Assembly: GCF_009870125.1 (NCBI RefSeq)
Contig: NC_046680.1
Coordinates: 20,975,501-21,039,500 of the forward strand
Direction: 5' to 3'
Length of the DNA stretch: 64,000 bases
Origin: Drosophila pseudoobscura
Lineage: Eukaryota > Arthropoda > Insecta > Diptera > Drosophilidae
The notes beneath the pieces are model-generated. The model was not told the DNA's origin. It worked only from the letters and a program-made list of their open reading frames with translations, and ran no database searches. Shown in pieces: positions 1 through 10,149 of the stretch. Position 1 is the stretch's first letter. Every line of letters begins with the position of its first letter. A program made the translations under genes and the position numbers.

Positions 1-544
1 CGTCGCCAGGCGGAAGGTGGCAGGTGGCGGCATTTCATGTGCTTGTTGTTGCTGCATCGTCGGAAGAATTCCCCATGTGTAAGTTGAATTCACAATTATG
101 CGGCAGGGCAGGGTTTTCCTAGTCGTAATTCTGCCCAACTTTTATTCATGATCGCTCCTAAAGTAGCCAGCCAGTGCTCACTTGATCCGAGTTGGCATTC
201 AGAAGGCGACTCGCCAGATCCAAATCAGACATGACGTCTGTAGCTCTCCCGCATTCGCATGCTTAATGCTTAGCAAGAGTTGACATAATTTCTGATTTTG
301 TTGTTCTACACCCAGGCTGAAGGCGGAAATAGAAATTTCCAGTGTTTTATTAAGCCTCATAAATGATTTTCATGTTACAGGTACATATCAAGAAGCAAAC
401 AAACTAAACTCGAGTGGTTTTAAATTGTAGAAAATAAATAGCAAATAAAAGTAAATTGAATTCCGATTATATTTTAGAATTTTTCCCGCGAACTATCGTT
501 GTAATATCTACATACTCTGCAACATTTCATGTAGCAATCATGTA

Positions 545-720
545 ACATTTAAGGTAAAAATTGAACCGACGGTATATTTACGGTATATCGGTATATAATG
601 GTATATTTTGTCAATTTTAAACGTTATCAAGTTAATCAAGTAGAAAATCGATTCATCAATCGTACAAAATTATGTGGGCAGAGCTGAGAGATCAATCTTG
701 CTAGTAATATTCCACGGAAG
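545..720 (+). repeat. Dispersed repeat, copy A
   Basis: The copy shares ordered blocks with copies elsewhere in the first 10.5 kb. It opens with a run containing GAACCGACGGTATATTTACG, then TCAAGTAGAAAATCGATTCA, then AAAATTATGTGGGCAGAGCT, and ends with TAGTAATATTCCACGGA. No terminal inverted repeat, target duplication or coding capacity was seen. The family was not recognised. Confidence 0.65.
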
Positions 721-1429
721 ATTAACAACGAAGAATATTTTCAAGTATTTTTCGGTTTTTTGGTACCACCACTAGCGATCAGCTGTCGCGATTTATCGAA
801 GCACTGCCATCTCAATTGGATTTGGCGCTCAAGTTTGGTAGGACTTTTTTGGGATTTTTCCTCGCCACAATGTCCTTTTTCCCCTCAACAATGTCCCTTA
901 AATTCCACACTCAGTTACGTTGTCTAACGTGTTATGTTGCTGGCAACATTTAATTTGTATGGGCCAGACTCATGTGCCGTGAAATCGAGCAGCATTGTTC
1001 CACAACATGGCGCGGATTGAGCAGCATTTTGCATACCCTGGGAAATGGATGTTATAGAACTCAGAAAATGTTTGTCATCTAATGCACCAATAAAGGCCAC
1101 AACTAGTCAGTTTCTGTTGCAAAGCTATTTCAACGATATGTTGAAGGTTTTGGTCTTCTTACAGAAACCAATAATGGGTATCTGCATCGAGATATATTTA
1201 CAAGACCTTAATCATATGTATTAAAATGTTCAAAACATAACAATCTGAGATCATTTCTATATTAATTTCGTTTTAAAACAGATTGGAAAAACAGTTTCTT
1301 CATATATATATCAACAAAATAGGGTATACCTGTGCCCAAACTCCGGTTGACGTGACATTTCGCACTCACTTACCTTGCCACTGTTTTTTTGTTGACATTT
1401 TTTGCTTAAACCTTGTTTTCTACACTTTA

Positions 1430-1545
1430 CAATAAAAGAAAGTACTTAAAAGTAGTCAATCAGGTAGAAAAAGTATTCATTAATGGCTTAAAATTATGTG
1501 GGCAGAGCTAATGGTTTTAGTTAGGCAGCATTATTCAACGGAATA
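1430..1545 (+). repeat. Dispersed repeat, copy B
   Basis: The blocks CAATAAAAG, GGTAGAAAAAGTATTCATTA, AAAATTATGTGGGCAGAGCT and ATTATTCAACGGAAT occur in the same order as in the other copies. The copy is more diverged than copy A and lacks the GGTATATTTACGG block. Confidence 0.6.
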
Positions 1546-1629
1546 AAGAAATTGAACAATTGGAACGATTTTTCTCTTACGTTTTCTTACGTTTCATTGG
1601 TTTGACCTTTTTCGCTAAAACCTTTTTTT

Positions 1630-1770
1630 AAGCAAAATCCAATAAAAACAAGTATTAAAAAAAAGCCAGTTAAGTAGAAAATTGATTCATCAACCGTATA
1701 AAACTATGTGTTCAGCGCTGATTATCATAGCTAGCGAGTAATATCAAATGGAATATCAAAATCGAGGCAT
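1630..1770 (+). repeat. Dispersed repeat, copy C
   Basis: It contains AATCCAATAAAAACAAG, AAGTAGAAAATTGATTCATC, a diverged ATGTG-TCAGCGCTGA block and ATCAAAATCGAGG. It lies directly upstream of the DRE and the start of the zinc-finger gene. Confidence 0.6.
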
Positions 1771-1798
1771 ATGATTTTTGATCGTGGACAGAAAACGA

Positions 1799-1806
1799 TA
1801 TCGATA
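1799..1806. promoter_or_regulatory. DRE (DREF site) before the zinc-finger gene
   Basis: A perfect palindromic TATCGATA sits 67 bases before the start codon at 1873. DREF sites of this form are typical of housekeeping and proliferation promoters in Drosophila. Confidence 0.6.
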
Positions 1807-1872
1807 GCTCCACTAGGTAAACTGCAGATGTTTAACTTTTAGTAAATAAACTAATTGAGCGCAAATAATGCC

Positions 1873-3744
1873 ATGTCGTGTGAGTATAAACTGCCAGAGA
1901 TTGATGGCACTCACAGTACAGTGAAATTCTCCTCCCATTCAGCCTCCATCGAACGTGGGGACCCATCTACCGATACTACCAGGCACGTGGACGACAACAT
2001 GCCTTCCCAGGAGTGCGTATTACATTGCAATTTTTGTGGAAATGTGTACGAGAACGAAGAGGCATACAACAAGGACCATCATAGTGGCTCCTGCCTCAGC
2101 GGCATCGGCAGGGATGAATTCCAAACAAGCGGCACCGAGGAGACTAATTTGGTTGAGGAAGAGGAAATAGTGGAAGCAGATGTGCCGCTTTGGGACGTGA
2201 TAGATGACCCACAGCAGGTCGATGCAGAGTCGGAACGTTACTTTTGCTTTGATTGCCACATCATATACGAGAGCCACAGCAGTGCCGAAAATCATGTGTG
2301 CCCACCAGAAGGGGCGGCCAATGTAGCCAGCCAAAATGCGAGCATGCCCAGGCAGCCCACCCGACGCAAAGTTGCAAGAGCAACTGCCGACGGAGATTAC
2401 CCAAAATTTAATTGCAAAATTTGTAATACCGTTTTCAACACGCAAAAGAGTCTCAAGTTCCATATGCGCATACACGACGAGCCCAAGCTCAAGCGAATTC
2501 AGGATGCCCTTCCTGTGGGCGCCCTTCAGGAATATAGCGGACTGGATTTGTTTTTCTGCGAGATCTGTCAAAGAGAGTAGGTGCTCAGATAAGCCAAAAA
2601 CGGCTGCCCTTACAGTGCTATCCTCTTTCAGATTTGATTACGGCCTCAAGACGATTCACCAGAAGATGCATACGGAAGCCCCGAGCAAGTTCGTGTGCGG
2701 CACTTGCAATCGCCAGTTCAAAAACTCCACCAACTACCGGATGCATTTAAAGATGCATGAGAAGAAACAAGCGGAGCCTTCTACTTCATTGTCGAAAAAA
2801 GATCCCGTCGACAAAAGTAGACCAGAATTTCCATGCCAGTACTGCGGCAAGGTATTCTATCGCCCATTCGAAAAGGTCAAACACGAACGTGTTCACACAG
2901 GAGAGAAGCCCTACGCCTGCGAGGCGTGTGGCAAAAGGTTTCGTGTCTCATACTCCCTCACCCTGCATTTGCGCTCCCACACAGACATTCGTCCCTACGT
3001 GTGCATTGTCTGCAACAAGCGGTGAGTCAACAGAATACAATAAAAATCATAAATAATAATTATCCTTTCGATGTAGCTTTAAATTGCAGTCAAATTACAC
3101 ACATCACCTCCACATCCATGACGCGGAGCGCCAGTTTTCCTGTGATATGTGCTCAAAGTCCTTCCGCACATCGGTGCAGCTGAACGCTCATAAGAATTCG
3201 CACACCAAACCTTTCGAGTGTGAGTTTTGCAACCGTCCCTTTTCCACGCTGTATGCAGTCAACAATCACATGAAAACCCACAAGAATGATCCAGCCAGCA
3301 AAAGTACCCTGGTTATTGTTTCGTCTGAAAAAAAAGACACTGTCAAGGTGCTTACTAGTGGAAAATTCAGGTGCAGTGAATGCGGGGCGGAGTACTCGCG
3401 TATTTATGCGCTGCGCCAGCACTTAAAATCGATCCACGGCATGGTAGAGGGTGCTCATGCACAGAAGAATGACCCACCGTCCATTAAGGAGTCTCGTGTG
3501 GCCGAGGCGAACGACTCTGAGGCAGCCATACGCAAAGCAGCAGCAGAGGCGGATGCTGCTTACAGGAATGCTGTGGTAAACGACGTGGACGTCAGTGGAA
3601 GCGTGCCCACCTACCAGGAGGCTGTTGCAGTAAGTACAGCTGTGTACAAATGTAATTTCCCAATCATTAGCAACTTATCTCCCCTCTCAGTTCGATGTGG
3701 ATAACTTCGACAGCGAGGAAATCATCAGTGATTGGCTGAAATAG
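1873..3744 (+). CDS. C2H2 zinc-finger protein
   Basis: A predicted DNA-binding protein of 566 residues in four exons: 1873-2576, 2632-3021, 3077-3629 and 3691-3744. The three introns are short (55, 55 and 61 bp). The first intron interrupts the finger starting CEICQRE and the second the finger starting CIVCNKR; splicing restores standard C-x2-C-x12-H-x3-H spacing in both cases. At least seven canonical fingers lie in the second half, with one HTGEKPY linker. Two poorer fingers with CNFC and CFDC knuckles lie near the N-terminus. No ZAD domain was seen. The ATG at 1873 is the first in frame. The tail is acidic (DNFDSEEIISDW). An AATAAA lies at 3786. It faces geminin tail to tail. I do not recognise the orthologue, and its targets are unknown. 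Confidence 0.85.
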
Positions 3745-4031
3745 GAGCACATAGGTTTACTCTATGTATATGTATTTTCCTATTGAATAAACTTTAAAAT
3801 ATTCATTTATTTGGCAATTGTTACAATCAACAGCGGTTCAGATTAGGAAATACGTTTTATTGGGAACATCATAACTGGCAATTAACAGGTAAATATATTG
3901 CTGGCTTTCACTGAGACCAGTCCGTTGGGTTAGGGAACATACATGGGTAAATTATAAAATGAAGGAATTCGTTAACTACAACTAATTGTATAATTTTAAA
4001 TAAACAAAACATGTGCAGCATGGGCAGGCCA

Positions 4032-4601
4032 TTAGTTCTGAGCGGCTTCAGTCTCGTCCTCCTCCACCTCGCTGGTGTCCTCGTCACAAATTTCCTTGAG
4101 CACCTCCACCAGATTCTTTGCCTCGTCTAGTTCCTGCCGCATCGTGTCCATCTCCTCCTCTAGCCCCTCGATGCGTTCATGCAGATGCCGGTTCTCTGTC
4201 AGCGAGTCCTCCAAGGCAACCCGCCGTTGTTCAGCCAACAATTTGTAATAGTTCTCCCCGGGCTCACACTCACTGGTGAGATCGTCTGCTGTGATGGGTT
4301 TGTCGGCGTCGTTTTGCGGCTCCTCCTGAGCCTCAGTTTGTGTATCGGCATCCTTAGTCGATGTTGCAGCTGCTGCCGTGTCCACGCATTTGCGTTTGCC
4401 GTATTTGGTACTGGGCGTAATTGGGACGCCGGCCTTCAAGCGACTCAGTTGATCCACGATGGAGGCGCGTCCCGACAGATTCTCCTTATCGTTGACGTTG
4501 CCGTGCAGCGGCTTCAGTGTCTTGCGTTGTTGCTTCAGATGCTCCTGCTGCTCGGCCTCGCTTTCGACTTGGATGTAGACTCTTGCAGCTCCCGTAGACA
4601 T
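4032..4601 (-). CDS. geminin: Geminin, DNA replication licensing inhibitor
   Basis: A single-exon gene of 189 residues, close to the usual length of fly geminin. Geminin binds Cdt1/Dup and blocks MCM loading until it is destroyed at mitotic exit by the APC/C. The N-terminus contains RKTLKPL, which fits the RxxL destruction box of the family. The C-terminal half begins at GENYYKLLAEQRR and runs into a long heptad coiled coil (about residues 110-165) that matches the geminin dimerisation and Cdt1-binding segment. The tail is very acidic. I chose the ATG at 4601, which gives MSTGAARVY. The upstream region has a DRE at 4745-4752, in keeping with S-phase expression. Confidence 0.93.
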   Translation of the reverse strand: MSTGAARVYIQVESEAEQQEHLKQQRKTLKPLHGNVNDKENLSGRASIVDQLSRLKAGVPITPSTKYGKRKCVDTAAAATSTKDADTQTEAQEEPQNDADKPITADDLTSECEPGENYYKLLAEQRRVALEDSLTENRHLHERIEGLEEEMDTMRQELDEAKNLVEVLKEICDEDTSEVEEDETEAAQN

Positions 4602-4739
4602 CTTCAATGCTGTTAGTTATTCGTATTTATCAATGGTTAAGCGAACGTGTTATTTGCTCGCCGTTTTGTTTACGCATTAAATCTTTTCCACAAAATTTCA
4701 CGTTGTAATGGCCGCCAAAAATGCTGAACAGTTGATATC

Positions 4740-4900
4740 GGACTTATCGATAAAATATACCAATATATATAAAATATACCAAAATATACCGGTAGCGAAT
4801 CAAACCGTTCCTATTGCTAAATTTTGATAGTCCGTTGAATAATGCTGACTAACTAAATTCCTCAGCCCTGCCCACATAGAGCGAAAACGAGAGCCTTAAC
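4740..4900 (-). repeat. Dispersed repeat, copy F (inverted)
   Basis: Read on the minus strand it contains TATGTGGGCAGGGCTGA, TTAGTTAGTCAGCATTATTC and AACGGACTATCAAAAT, matching copy B block for block, followed by GGTATATTTTGGTATATTT runs. Confidence 0.6.
4745..4752. promoter_or_regulatory. DRE (DREF site) upstream of geminin
   Basis: A perfect TATCGATA lies 144 bases upstream of the geminin start codon, inside or at the edge of repeat copy F. DREF drives many replication genes in flies, so it is a plausible geminin promoter element. Confidence 0.6.
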
Positions 4901-4971
4901 CGATTTGAAGAAGAAAGCAGTTCGGCCATCGATACTATCGACTGAAATATTTCTGGTATTTTTGAGGTCAA

Positions 4972-5260
4972 AATTGAACCGACGGTATATTTACGGTATA
5001 TAATTGTGTTTCATTTTGTCAATTTCATCAATCTATTAATTTCATTTTCAACGATATAAAGAAATCCAATAAAAGCAATTATTTAAATTAAGCCAATCAA
5101 GTAGAAAATTAATTCATAAATCGTATAAAATTATGTGGGCATGGCCAAATGTTCCATACAGCTAGTAATATTCCACGGAGTACACAATTCAAGGAATATA
5201 GATCTTGAATTCTTCAGTATATTTACGGTATATTTTTAAAATGAGACCGTATATTTTGGT
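4972..5260 (+). repeat. Dispersed repeat, copy D
   Basis: One of the fullest copies. It has the GAACCGACGGTATATTTACG block also found in copy A, then ATCCAATAAAAGCAATTATT, CAATCAAGTAGAAAATTAAT, AAAATTATGTGGGCATGGCC and TAGTAATATTCCACGGAGTA. It ends with CAGTATATTTACGGTATATT, shared with copy E. Confidence 0.65.
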
Positions 5261-5302
5261 ATATTTGGGAGGGTCGGACAGTATCTTTTATCGTTACGTC
5301 CG

Positions 5303-5313
5303 CGGTCACACTG
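5303..5313 (+). promoter_or_regulatory. Core promoter motif 1 (M1BP site)
   Basis: CGGTCACACTG matches the Drosophila motif 1 consensus and lies 145 bases before the start codon at 5458. Motif 1 marks TATA-less housekeeping promoters, so transcription probably starts within a few tens of bases. Confidence 0.65.
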
Positions 5314-5457
5314 GACTCCACCCATTCGAAAAAAAAACATGTAAAATCTGCTAATAGCGTAATTAAATCGTTCACCTTTTTATTTCCACTCGACGCACAC
5401 CCACCCACACAACAGCATCCTGCGCCCATAGCACAGAACATTTTACTGGTGGCAAAG

Positions 5458-7917
5458 ATGGACCACAACGAGATTTCCATGTGTATGGACGTCAAGTTGG
5501 ATACACACGATAAGCGCGCAATGGCGCTGCGCTATAAGACGTGGACTCGATGCCAAGTGAAAATCGAAGCCATCAAATGTGTGCCCTGCTTCCTTCGACT
5601 CACATTTCAGGGATCTGCGGACAATGAAGAGCCGCCAGCATCTTCCAAAGCCCTGAGTGTCTCGGTGAATGTGCCCGGCGTCAGCATGAGCTTGGCCACC
5701 TCACGGACCAAGCAGCACTCGTACGGGCTGTTTTGGACCCAAAATCGGCGCGAATGCTTCATCTACTTTGCTTTGGAAACTGAGTTGTCCTGTCGGCGCC
5801 ACATGAAGTGGATGAAGAAGTCCATTAAGAATCTGGAGCTGTACAGACAGGTTTTCCTGGAGCAGCGCCGATTGAGTAGGGGTCCTGGTGCCTTGGGTCC
5901 ACTGCCAAATCTGCCAGATGCTTTGGACATCAGCCATTTCTCGGCGCGTGTCTCGCAGATCTATGAGGAAATCTTTGACGGAAGCCGGATATCGCGCGCC
6001 TCCATTGCCTCGGGCATATATGAGGAGATGAAGCCAGCTGTTATGGAGACGCCTTCGCCACCTCCCCTACCAACGCACCCATATCGTAAACGCATAAACA
6101 CATTTGAGTGCTCTCCTTTGGGCGATATTCCGCGATCCTGCACCAACCCCGAAGTGGAGCTAGCCAAGAAGAAGAAATACAAGAACATGCTGGACAACCT
6201 CTTCGGGAGTACGCGCCAGAAACGCTCCGGCAGTGTTAGTGAACCCGTCCAGCAGCCGAAGGACGACCAGTTGCCCCTCTACGAAAATGCGCCGACTCCA
6301 GAGGTGGCTCTGCCCTTGAAGCGCACTTCCCAGCTGAGCAAATCCCAGCGGAATAGCTTCTCAAGTCCCGACCTTTCGAAGCTCAACTTTCTGGACACCT
6401 TTGGGGAGGATATTTTCACGCAAAGCCACGAGTCTAGCGTTGAGCTGAACATCAGTCTGGATGACTCGGCCATTGAACCAATCTCACGGGATCAGTTGGT
6501 CGCACAGATCACGAGACACTTGAGCAAATCCGGCTCCCTGGAGAGCTTAAATGTATCTGAGCAACTGCCGAATAACTTTAACTTTTCCGCATGTAATACA
6601 TCAACCATTAATCTGATCGGATCCCATGGTGCAGTGCCGCACAGCAATCGTGTGAAGAAAAATAAGATTATGGTGGACGATCTCACCGGATACTGTGTGA
6701 TGGCGCCCATCGTGAAAATAATAGAGAAGGAGGTGCTGCCGCAGCCAGCTGGAAGCACTGCCTCCACCTCGTCTGGATATTCCACGGGCTCCTATTGCTC
6801 TTCCACCAGCAGCTGTAACACGGATGACCAACCCACCAAGACATTGGTAGCTCCGGCTGCCAATGAGAGTGACATCTACGAGGCCATGCATGGCAGCTCC
6901 TTGAACAGCACCACAGCAGCAGCTGCGTCCGGTTTTGCCGAGCATTTGTATGAGAATCTCTTGGCTGTCAAGGCCGCCCAGGAGCTAGAGGCCCAACCTC
7001 TAGGCATTGGCCTCAGCACCAGCACACCCACCGAATCTCCTTTGCCAGCCTTGCCGCAAAAGGGAACACCTAAAGAGAAGCACAGCTATCAGGAGGAGGA
7101 GGAGGAGGACTACTACCAGACGCCTAGGAAGTCCATTATAAGCGTAGACGATAAGGTACCCTCGTACTATCCAAACAGTTGCGATACTCTTAAATCCAAG
7201 CGGCGAAGTCCCACCGAACATGGCCCAAGCCTGAGGCACCTTGTTAGTTCCAAGTTGCGTCGCGAACGCAAGGAGAATCTCTATATATCGTCGCCACAGC
7301 AAATCATCGAACAGCGTCAGAAGGCCATCAACGCATCGGCAACAGCAACATCATCATCATTATCCACCAAGACTAAAATCTCAACGAAGAAGACTGCCGC
7401 CCACAAGATCTCCGAGGGAGTCTATGCCGTGACTCATCCGGTAAAGCGCCCCAATAGCACAAACAGCAACAATCACAACAACAATAATATGGAAGGAATA
7501 GAGGAGGAGCTCTTACACTTAACAATGCTCAAGAATATTGATTTCAAGTTCGATGACGGTCAGTCCACTGAGGATAAATCCCCGGGACAGCCAAGATACC
7601 CCACCATGAAAGGGGGCATTGTCCAGCCCAAACTGGAGGATGAGTACGAGAACCACTATCAGGCGGCCGAGCAGGCAACTCGATTGCTCCAGAAGTATGC
7701 CACACTGGCAAAATTTGGAAATTCCCCGAACAAGACTAAGCCTGTGGCCCATCAGCCCATGACTCAGTCGGTGGCTACGTCCAATGAACTGCAGCCGTCT
7801 GGGGGCAGCATGAAAAAGTTTGCCTCTCTGCCTCGTTTCAAGAGAATTGACTTTTCGCCGCTGAAAATGCGTCTGAACAACGTCTTGCAGAGGAATTCGC
7901 CATCGCCGCAGCCGTAG
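5458..7917 (+). CDS. Uncharacterised adaptor-like protein with a PH/PTB-like N-terminus and many tyrosine motifs
   Basis: A single uninterrupted exon of 819 residues. I do not recognise the gene. Residues about 15-135 look like one folded domain of beta-rich stretches closed by a helix (WMKKSIKNLELYRQVF), which suggests a PH or PTB fold. The rest is low-complexity and disordered. It carries a proline-rich SPPPLP segment and many tyrosines in SH2-ligand-like settings: IYEEI, IYEEM (YxxM type), LYENA, IYEAM, LYENL, YYQTP and LYISS. This layout resembles IRS/Dok/Gab docking proteins, but no catalytic domain is present. The ATG at 5458 is the first in frame. A polyadenylation signal lies at 8607. 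It sits between geminin and Dpit47, with a motif 1 promoter. Function is inference only. Confidence 0.75.
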   Translation: MDHNEISMCMDVKLDTHDKRAMALRYKTWTRCQVKIEAIKCVPCFLRLTFQGSADNEEPPASSKALSVSVNVPGVSMSLATSRTKQHSYGLFWTQNRRECFIYFALETELSCRRHMKWMKKSIKNLELYRQVFLEQRRLSRGPGALGPLPNLPDALDISHFSARVSQIYEEIFDGSRISRASIASGIYEEMKPAVMETPSPPPLPTHPYRKRINTFECSPLGDIPRSCTNPEVELAKKKKYKNMLDNLFGSTRQKRSGSVSEPVQQPKDDQLPLYENAPTPEVALPLKRTSQLSKSQRNSFSSPDLSKLNFLDTFGEDIFTQSHESSVELNISLDDSAIEPISRDQLVAQITRHLSKSGSLESLNVSEQLPNNFNFSACNTSTINLIGSHGAVPHSNRVKKNKIMVDDLTGYCVMAPIVKIIEKEVLPQPAGSTASTSSGYSTGSYCSSTSSCNTDDQPTKTLVAPAANESDIYEAMHGSSLNSTTAAAASGFAEHLYENLLAVKAAQELEAQPLGIGLSTSTPTESPLPALPQKGTPKEKHSYQEEEEEDYYQTPRKSIISVDDKVPSYYPNSCDTLKSKRRSPTEHGPSLRHLVSSKLRRERKENLYISSPQQIIEQRQKAINASATATSSSLSTKTKISTKKTAAHKISEGVYAVTHPVKRPNSTNSNNHNNNNMEGIEEELLHLTMLKNIDFKFDDGQSTEDKSPGQPRYPTMKGGIVQPKLEDEYENHYQAAEQATRLLQKYATLAKFGNSPNKTKPVAHQPMTQSVATSNELQPSGGSMKKFASLPRFKRIDFSPLKMRLNNVLQRNSPSPQP

Positions 7918-8723
7918 GAACTATGCAGTTAAGTTAATTTTACCAAGGAATGCTTTCGCAGGAACATCTACTCACGTCACTGTGGAAGCACACCCCTTTT
8001 AATTGTTTAAAGTATCGCTTAATTTATGTTATAGGTTATCTTGTGATTGTGATCTCTCCAGCTTTTTGTTGTTTTGATGAGAAGCTGATATCATCAGCTT
8101 AATATTATTTTATCCATGTATGTAATACGCTTTCCAACGTTGCACTTAGTCTATATAGTATAGCCTTATATGTTGATCCAGCTTTGTCATAAGTACTCTA
8201 ACGAATCATATCCAGTTCCATTTGAGGAGCGCTCCTAGTATTACTGTTGTGAATTGATTGTCTACTCTACGATTTATACATACATACGAATATGCTCAAT
8301 TAAGGAAAATTTACAGAAACGCTTTTATACGAATTATACAAAATCCGATATTGTTGACTCATTTAGGCTCCTCGTTGTTGAAAAGATAACCAAATTTAGT
8401 TGAACAAGTTTTAATTATATTCTAACCTAATCATAAAATGTAACATTACACTCGGCTCGCACCTTCCCAGATATTTGGGGGCGGTGTGTTGCTGGAACTA
8501 CGCTTTTTGGCTTCGCATAACATATCAAAAACTGGTTAGTCCTATTTATTAAATGCTTATATAGCCCCACCAACGCTCAATTGTACCGTGACTAAGATGT
8601 AAGCTTAATAAAAAGTTTTTGCTGCAACCGAAAAAAACATTTTAATGGAATCTGGCTCGAGTCAGAGAAGCAAAATAGTTGTTTAATGTGTCAATAGTGG
8701 ACACCCTTTATTTCGTCATAGCC
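7918..8723. other. Shared 3' flank of the adaptor-like gene and Dpit47
   Basis: AT-rich noncoding sequence between two convergent genes. AATAAA at 8607-8612 suits the plus-strand gene and TTTATT at 8707-8712 is the minus-strand signal for Dpit47. The 3' ends of the transcripts must therefore lie close together or overlap. Nothing else was seen. Confidence 0.55.
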
Positions 8724-9970
8724 TCAACTGTAGACCATTGGCCGTCGTTGCTCATTTAAAAACTCCTGCTCAACCCGCGTATCCTTCGGTACCACATAGA
8801 AGAGCAGGGCTCCTTCAGAGACAAAGAAGCCCTTCTCATTGATAATTTCGCTTAGCGATCTCTCGGGTTCCACCTTGTGGACACAGGCTGCTTTGCGGTT
8901 CTCGTAGTACACATTCACATTTCCCATTCGGTAGTTATGCGACTTGTCGCAGGGCAGTGGTTCGGCAAATAGCGTCGTAAGGCAATCCATCATGGTGGCG
9001 GTCTCCGGCAGCTGCTGCTGAAAATCGCTGAAGAGGAACTCTGGGTAGGAGAAGGCCGCAGGCCAGATTAGAGTGCTGCCATCGTCGTCGAGGTGCACTG
9101 GGTGGTCCTCTAGTGGCAGGAACTTGGGACGCAGCAACTCCTCGGTAATGTTGGCCTTTTTTCCTACCTTCTGATCGTCGAATTTGATGGCACGCTGCTC
9201 AATGGCGTCCCGAAGCTTTTGGAATCGGGTCAGACGACGCTTGGACTCGGCAGCCTCTTTCCGCTGATTGCGCTCCGTTTCCAGCTGAAAGAAAAACCAG
9301 AGCTTATATGGCGAACATCGGGAATTATCATCGCAGTCACCTTCTTCATCTTGTTCTTGTGCAGCAGGTCCTTGGCCTCCTTGTGGTCGATATCCACCTC
9401 CAGCAGTTCCTCGCACATCTGCGTGCACACATCAAACTTATCCAGCTCATAAGCACATTGGGCTGCCCTCCAGCGGGCCTTTGTGTAGTCCGGCTTGAAG
9501 AATAAGGCTCGTTGAGCATCGCTCAAGGAGGATCTGTAGTTCTTGATGAAATAGTGGGCCGCTGAGCGATTATTATACAGTACGGCCAATACATCGGGGT
9601 TGTCAGACTTCGACTTGATTCCCTCGGTAAAGCTGTACACGGCCATGCGGAATTTCTTGTGCTTCATATAGAAGTTTCCGTCTTCTTTGTAATTGAGTGC
9701 CAGCTCGTCGCGTGTGTTCTCCTCAGGATCGTACTTGAGCTTCTGCAGGCCCTCGAACATGGGATGGACATCATCGCCAGGTTGTGGCGCCTTCTTCATG
9801 AAGAACGGGTGCTTGTCCATTTCCTCCTGCCATCGATCCTCGGGCCAGCCCTCCTCATACCGCTTTTTCTCAAGACCGTCGATGAAGGCATCCAGCTCGG
9901 CATCTAACTTGGCAGCCAGCTCCAGACGTTCCTCGTCCGTCCAAGTTTTTTGGGCATCCAGCTTATCCAT
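8724..9970 (-). CDS. Dpit47: Dpit47, TTC4/Cns1-type Hsp90 co-chaperone
   Basis: Two exons, 9341-9970 and 8724-9284, with a 56-bp intron give 396 residues, the expected length of the fly protein. Family members bind Hsp90 and Hsp70 through TPR repeats; the fly protein was named for interaction with DNA polymerase alpha. The TPR block covers about residues 90-200 ([44 protein letters not shown]). A charged helix crosses the splice junction and the C-terminal domain follows (from about residue 250). The start at 9970 gives [11 protein letters not shown] motif 1 site lies 84 bases upstream. Confidence 0.93.
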
Positions 9971-10053
9971 AGCTCATAAAAAAACAAAAACAAAGGAATC
10001 GCACATGCTGAACGATGTGTGGCCAGATGTCGTATATTTCATCAATTAATCCG

Positions 10054-10064
10054 CGGTCACACTG
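10054..10064 (+). promoter_or_regulatory. Core promoter motif 1 near Dpit47
   Basis: CGGTCACACTG, identical to the site at 5303-5313, lies 84 bases upstream of the Dpit47 start codon on the opposite strand. Motif 1 usually points toward the gene it serves; here it points away, so either it works in reverse or it belongs to another start site. Confidence 0.5.
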
Positions 10065-10149
10065 ACAGTGTCGCCTTCGATTACATACAAATGTATTTCA
10101 TATGTAGCAACTGTGTAGTTAGAATGTAGTTACCATGTACAAACATTAA

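Larger units (their letters stand above)
1..1872. other. Gene-free 5' end of the window with three repeat copies
   Basis: No coding region or RNA gene could be supported here. The right half holds three degenerate copies of a dispersed repeat (about 545-720, 1430-1545, 1630-1770), listed separately. The last 100 bases are AT-rich and contain a perfect DRE at 1799-1806, probably part of the promoter of the zinc-finger gene that starts at 1873. Confidence 0.6.
4602..5457. other. Divergent promoter region, geminin / adaptor-like gene
   Basis: The 856-bp gap is almost filled by two oppositely oriented copies of the dispersed repeat (about 4740-4900 inverted, 4972-5260 direct). It also contains one perfect DRE, a motif 1 site and many GGTATATTT or AAATATACC blocks, which resemble fly core promoter motif 6. 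No coding sequence was seen. Confidence 0.6.
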
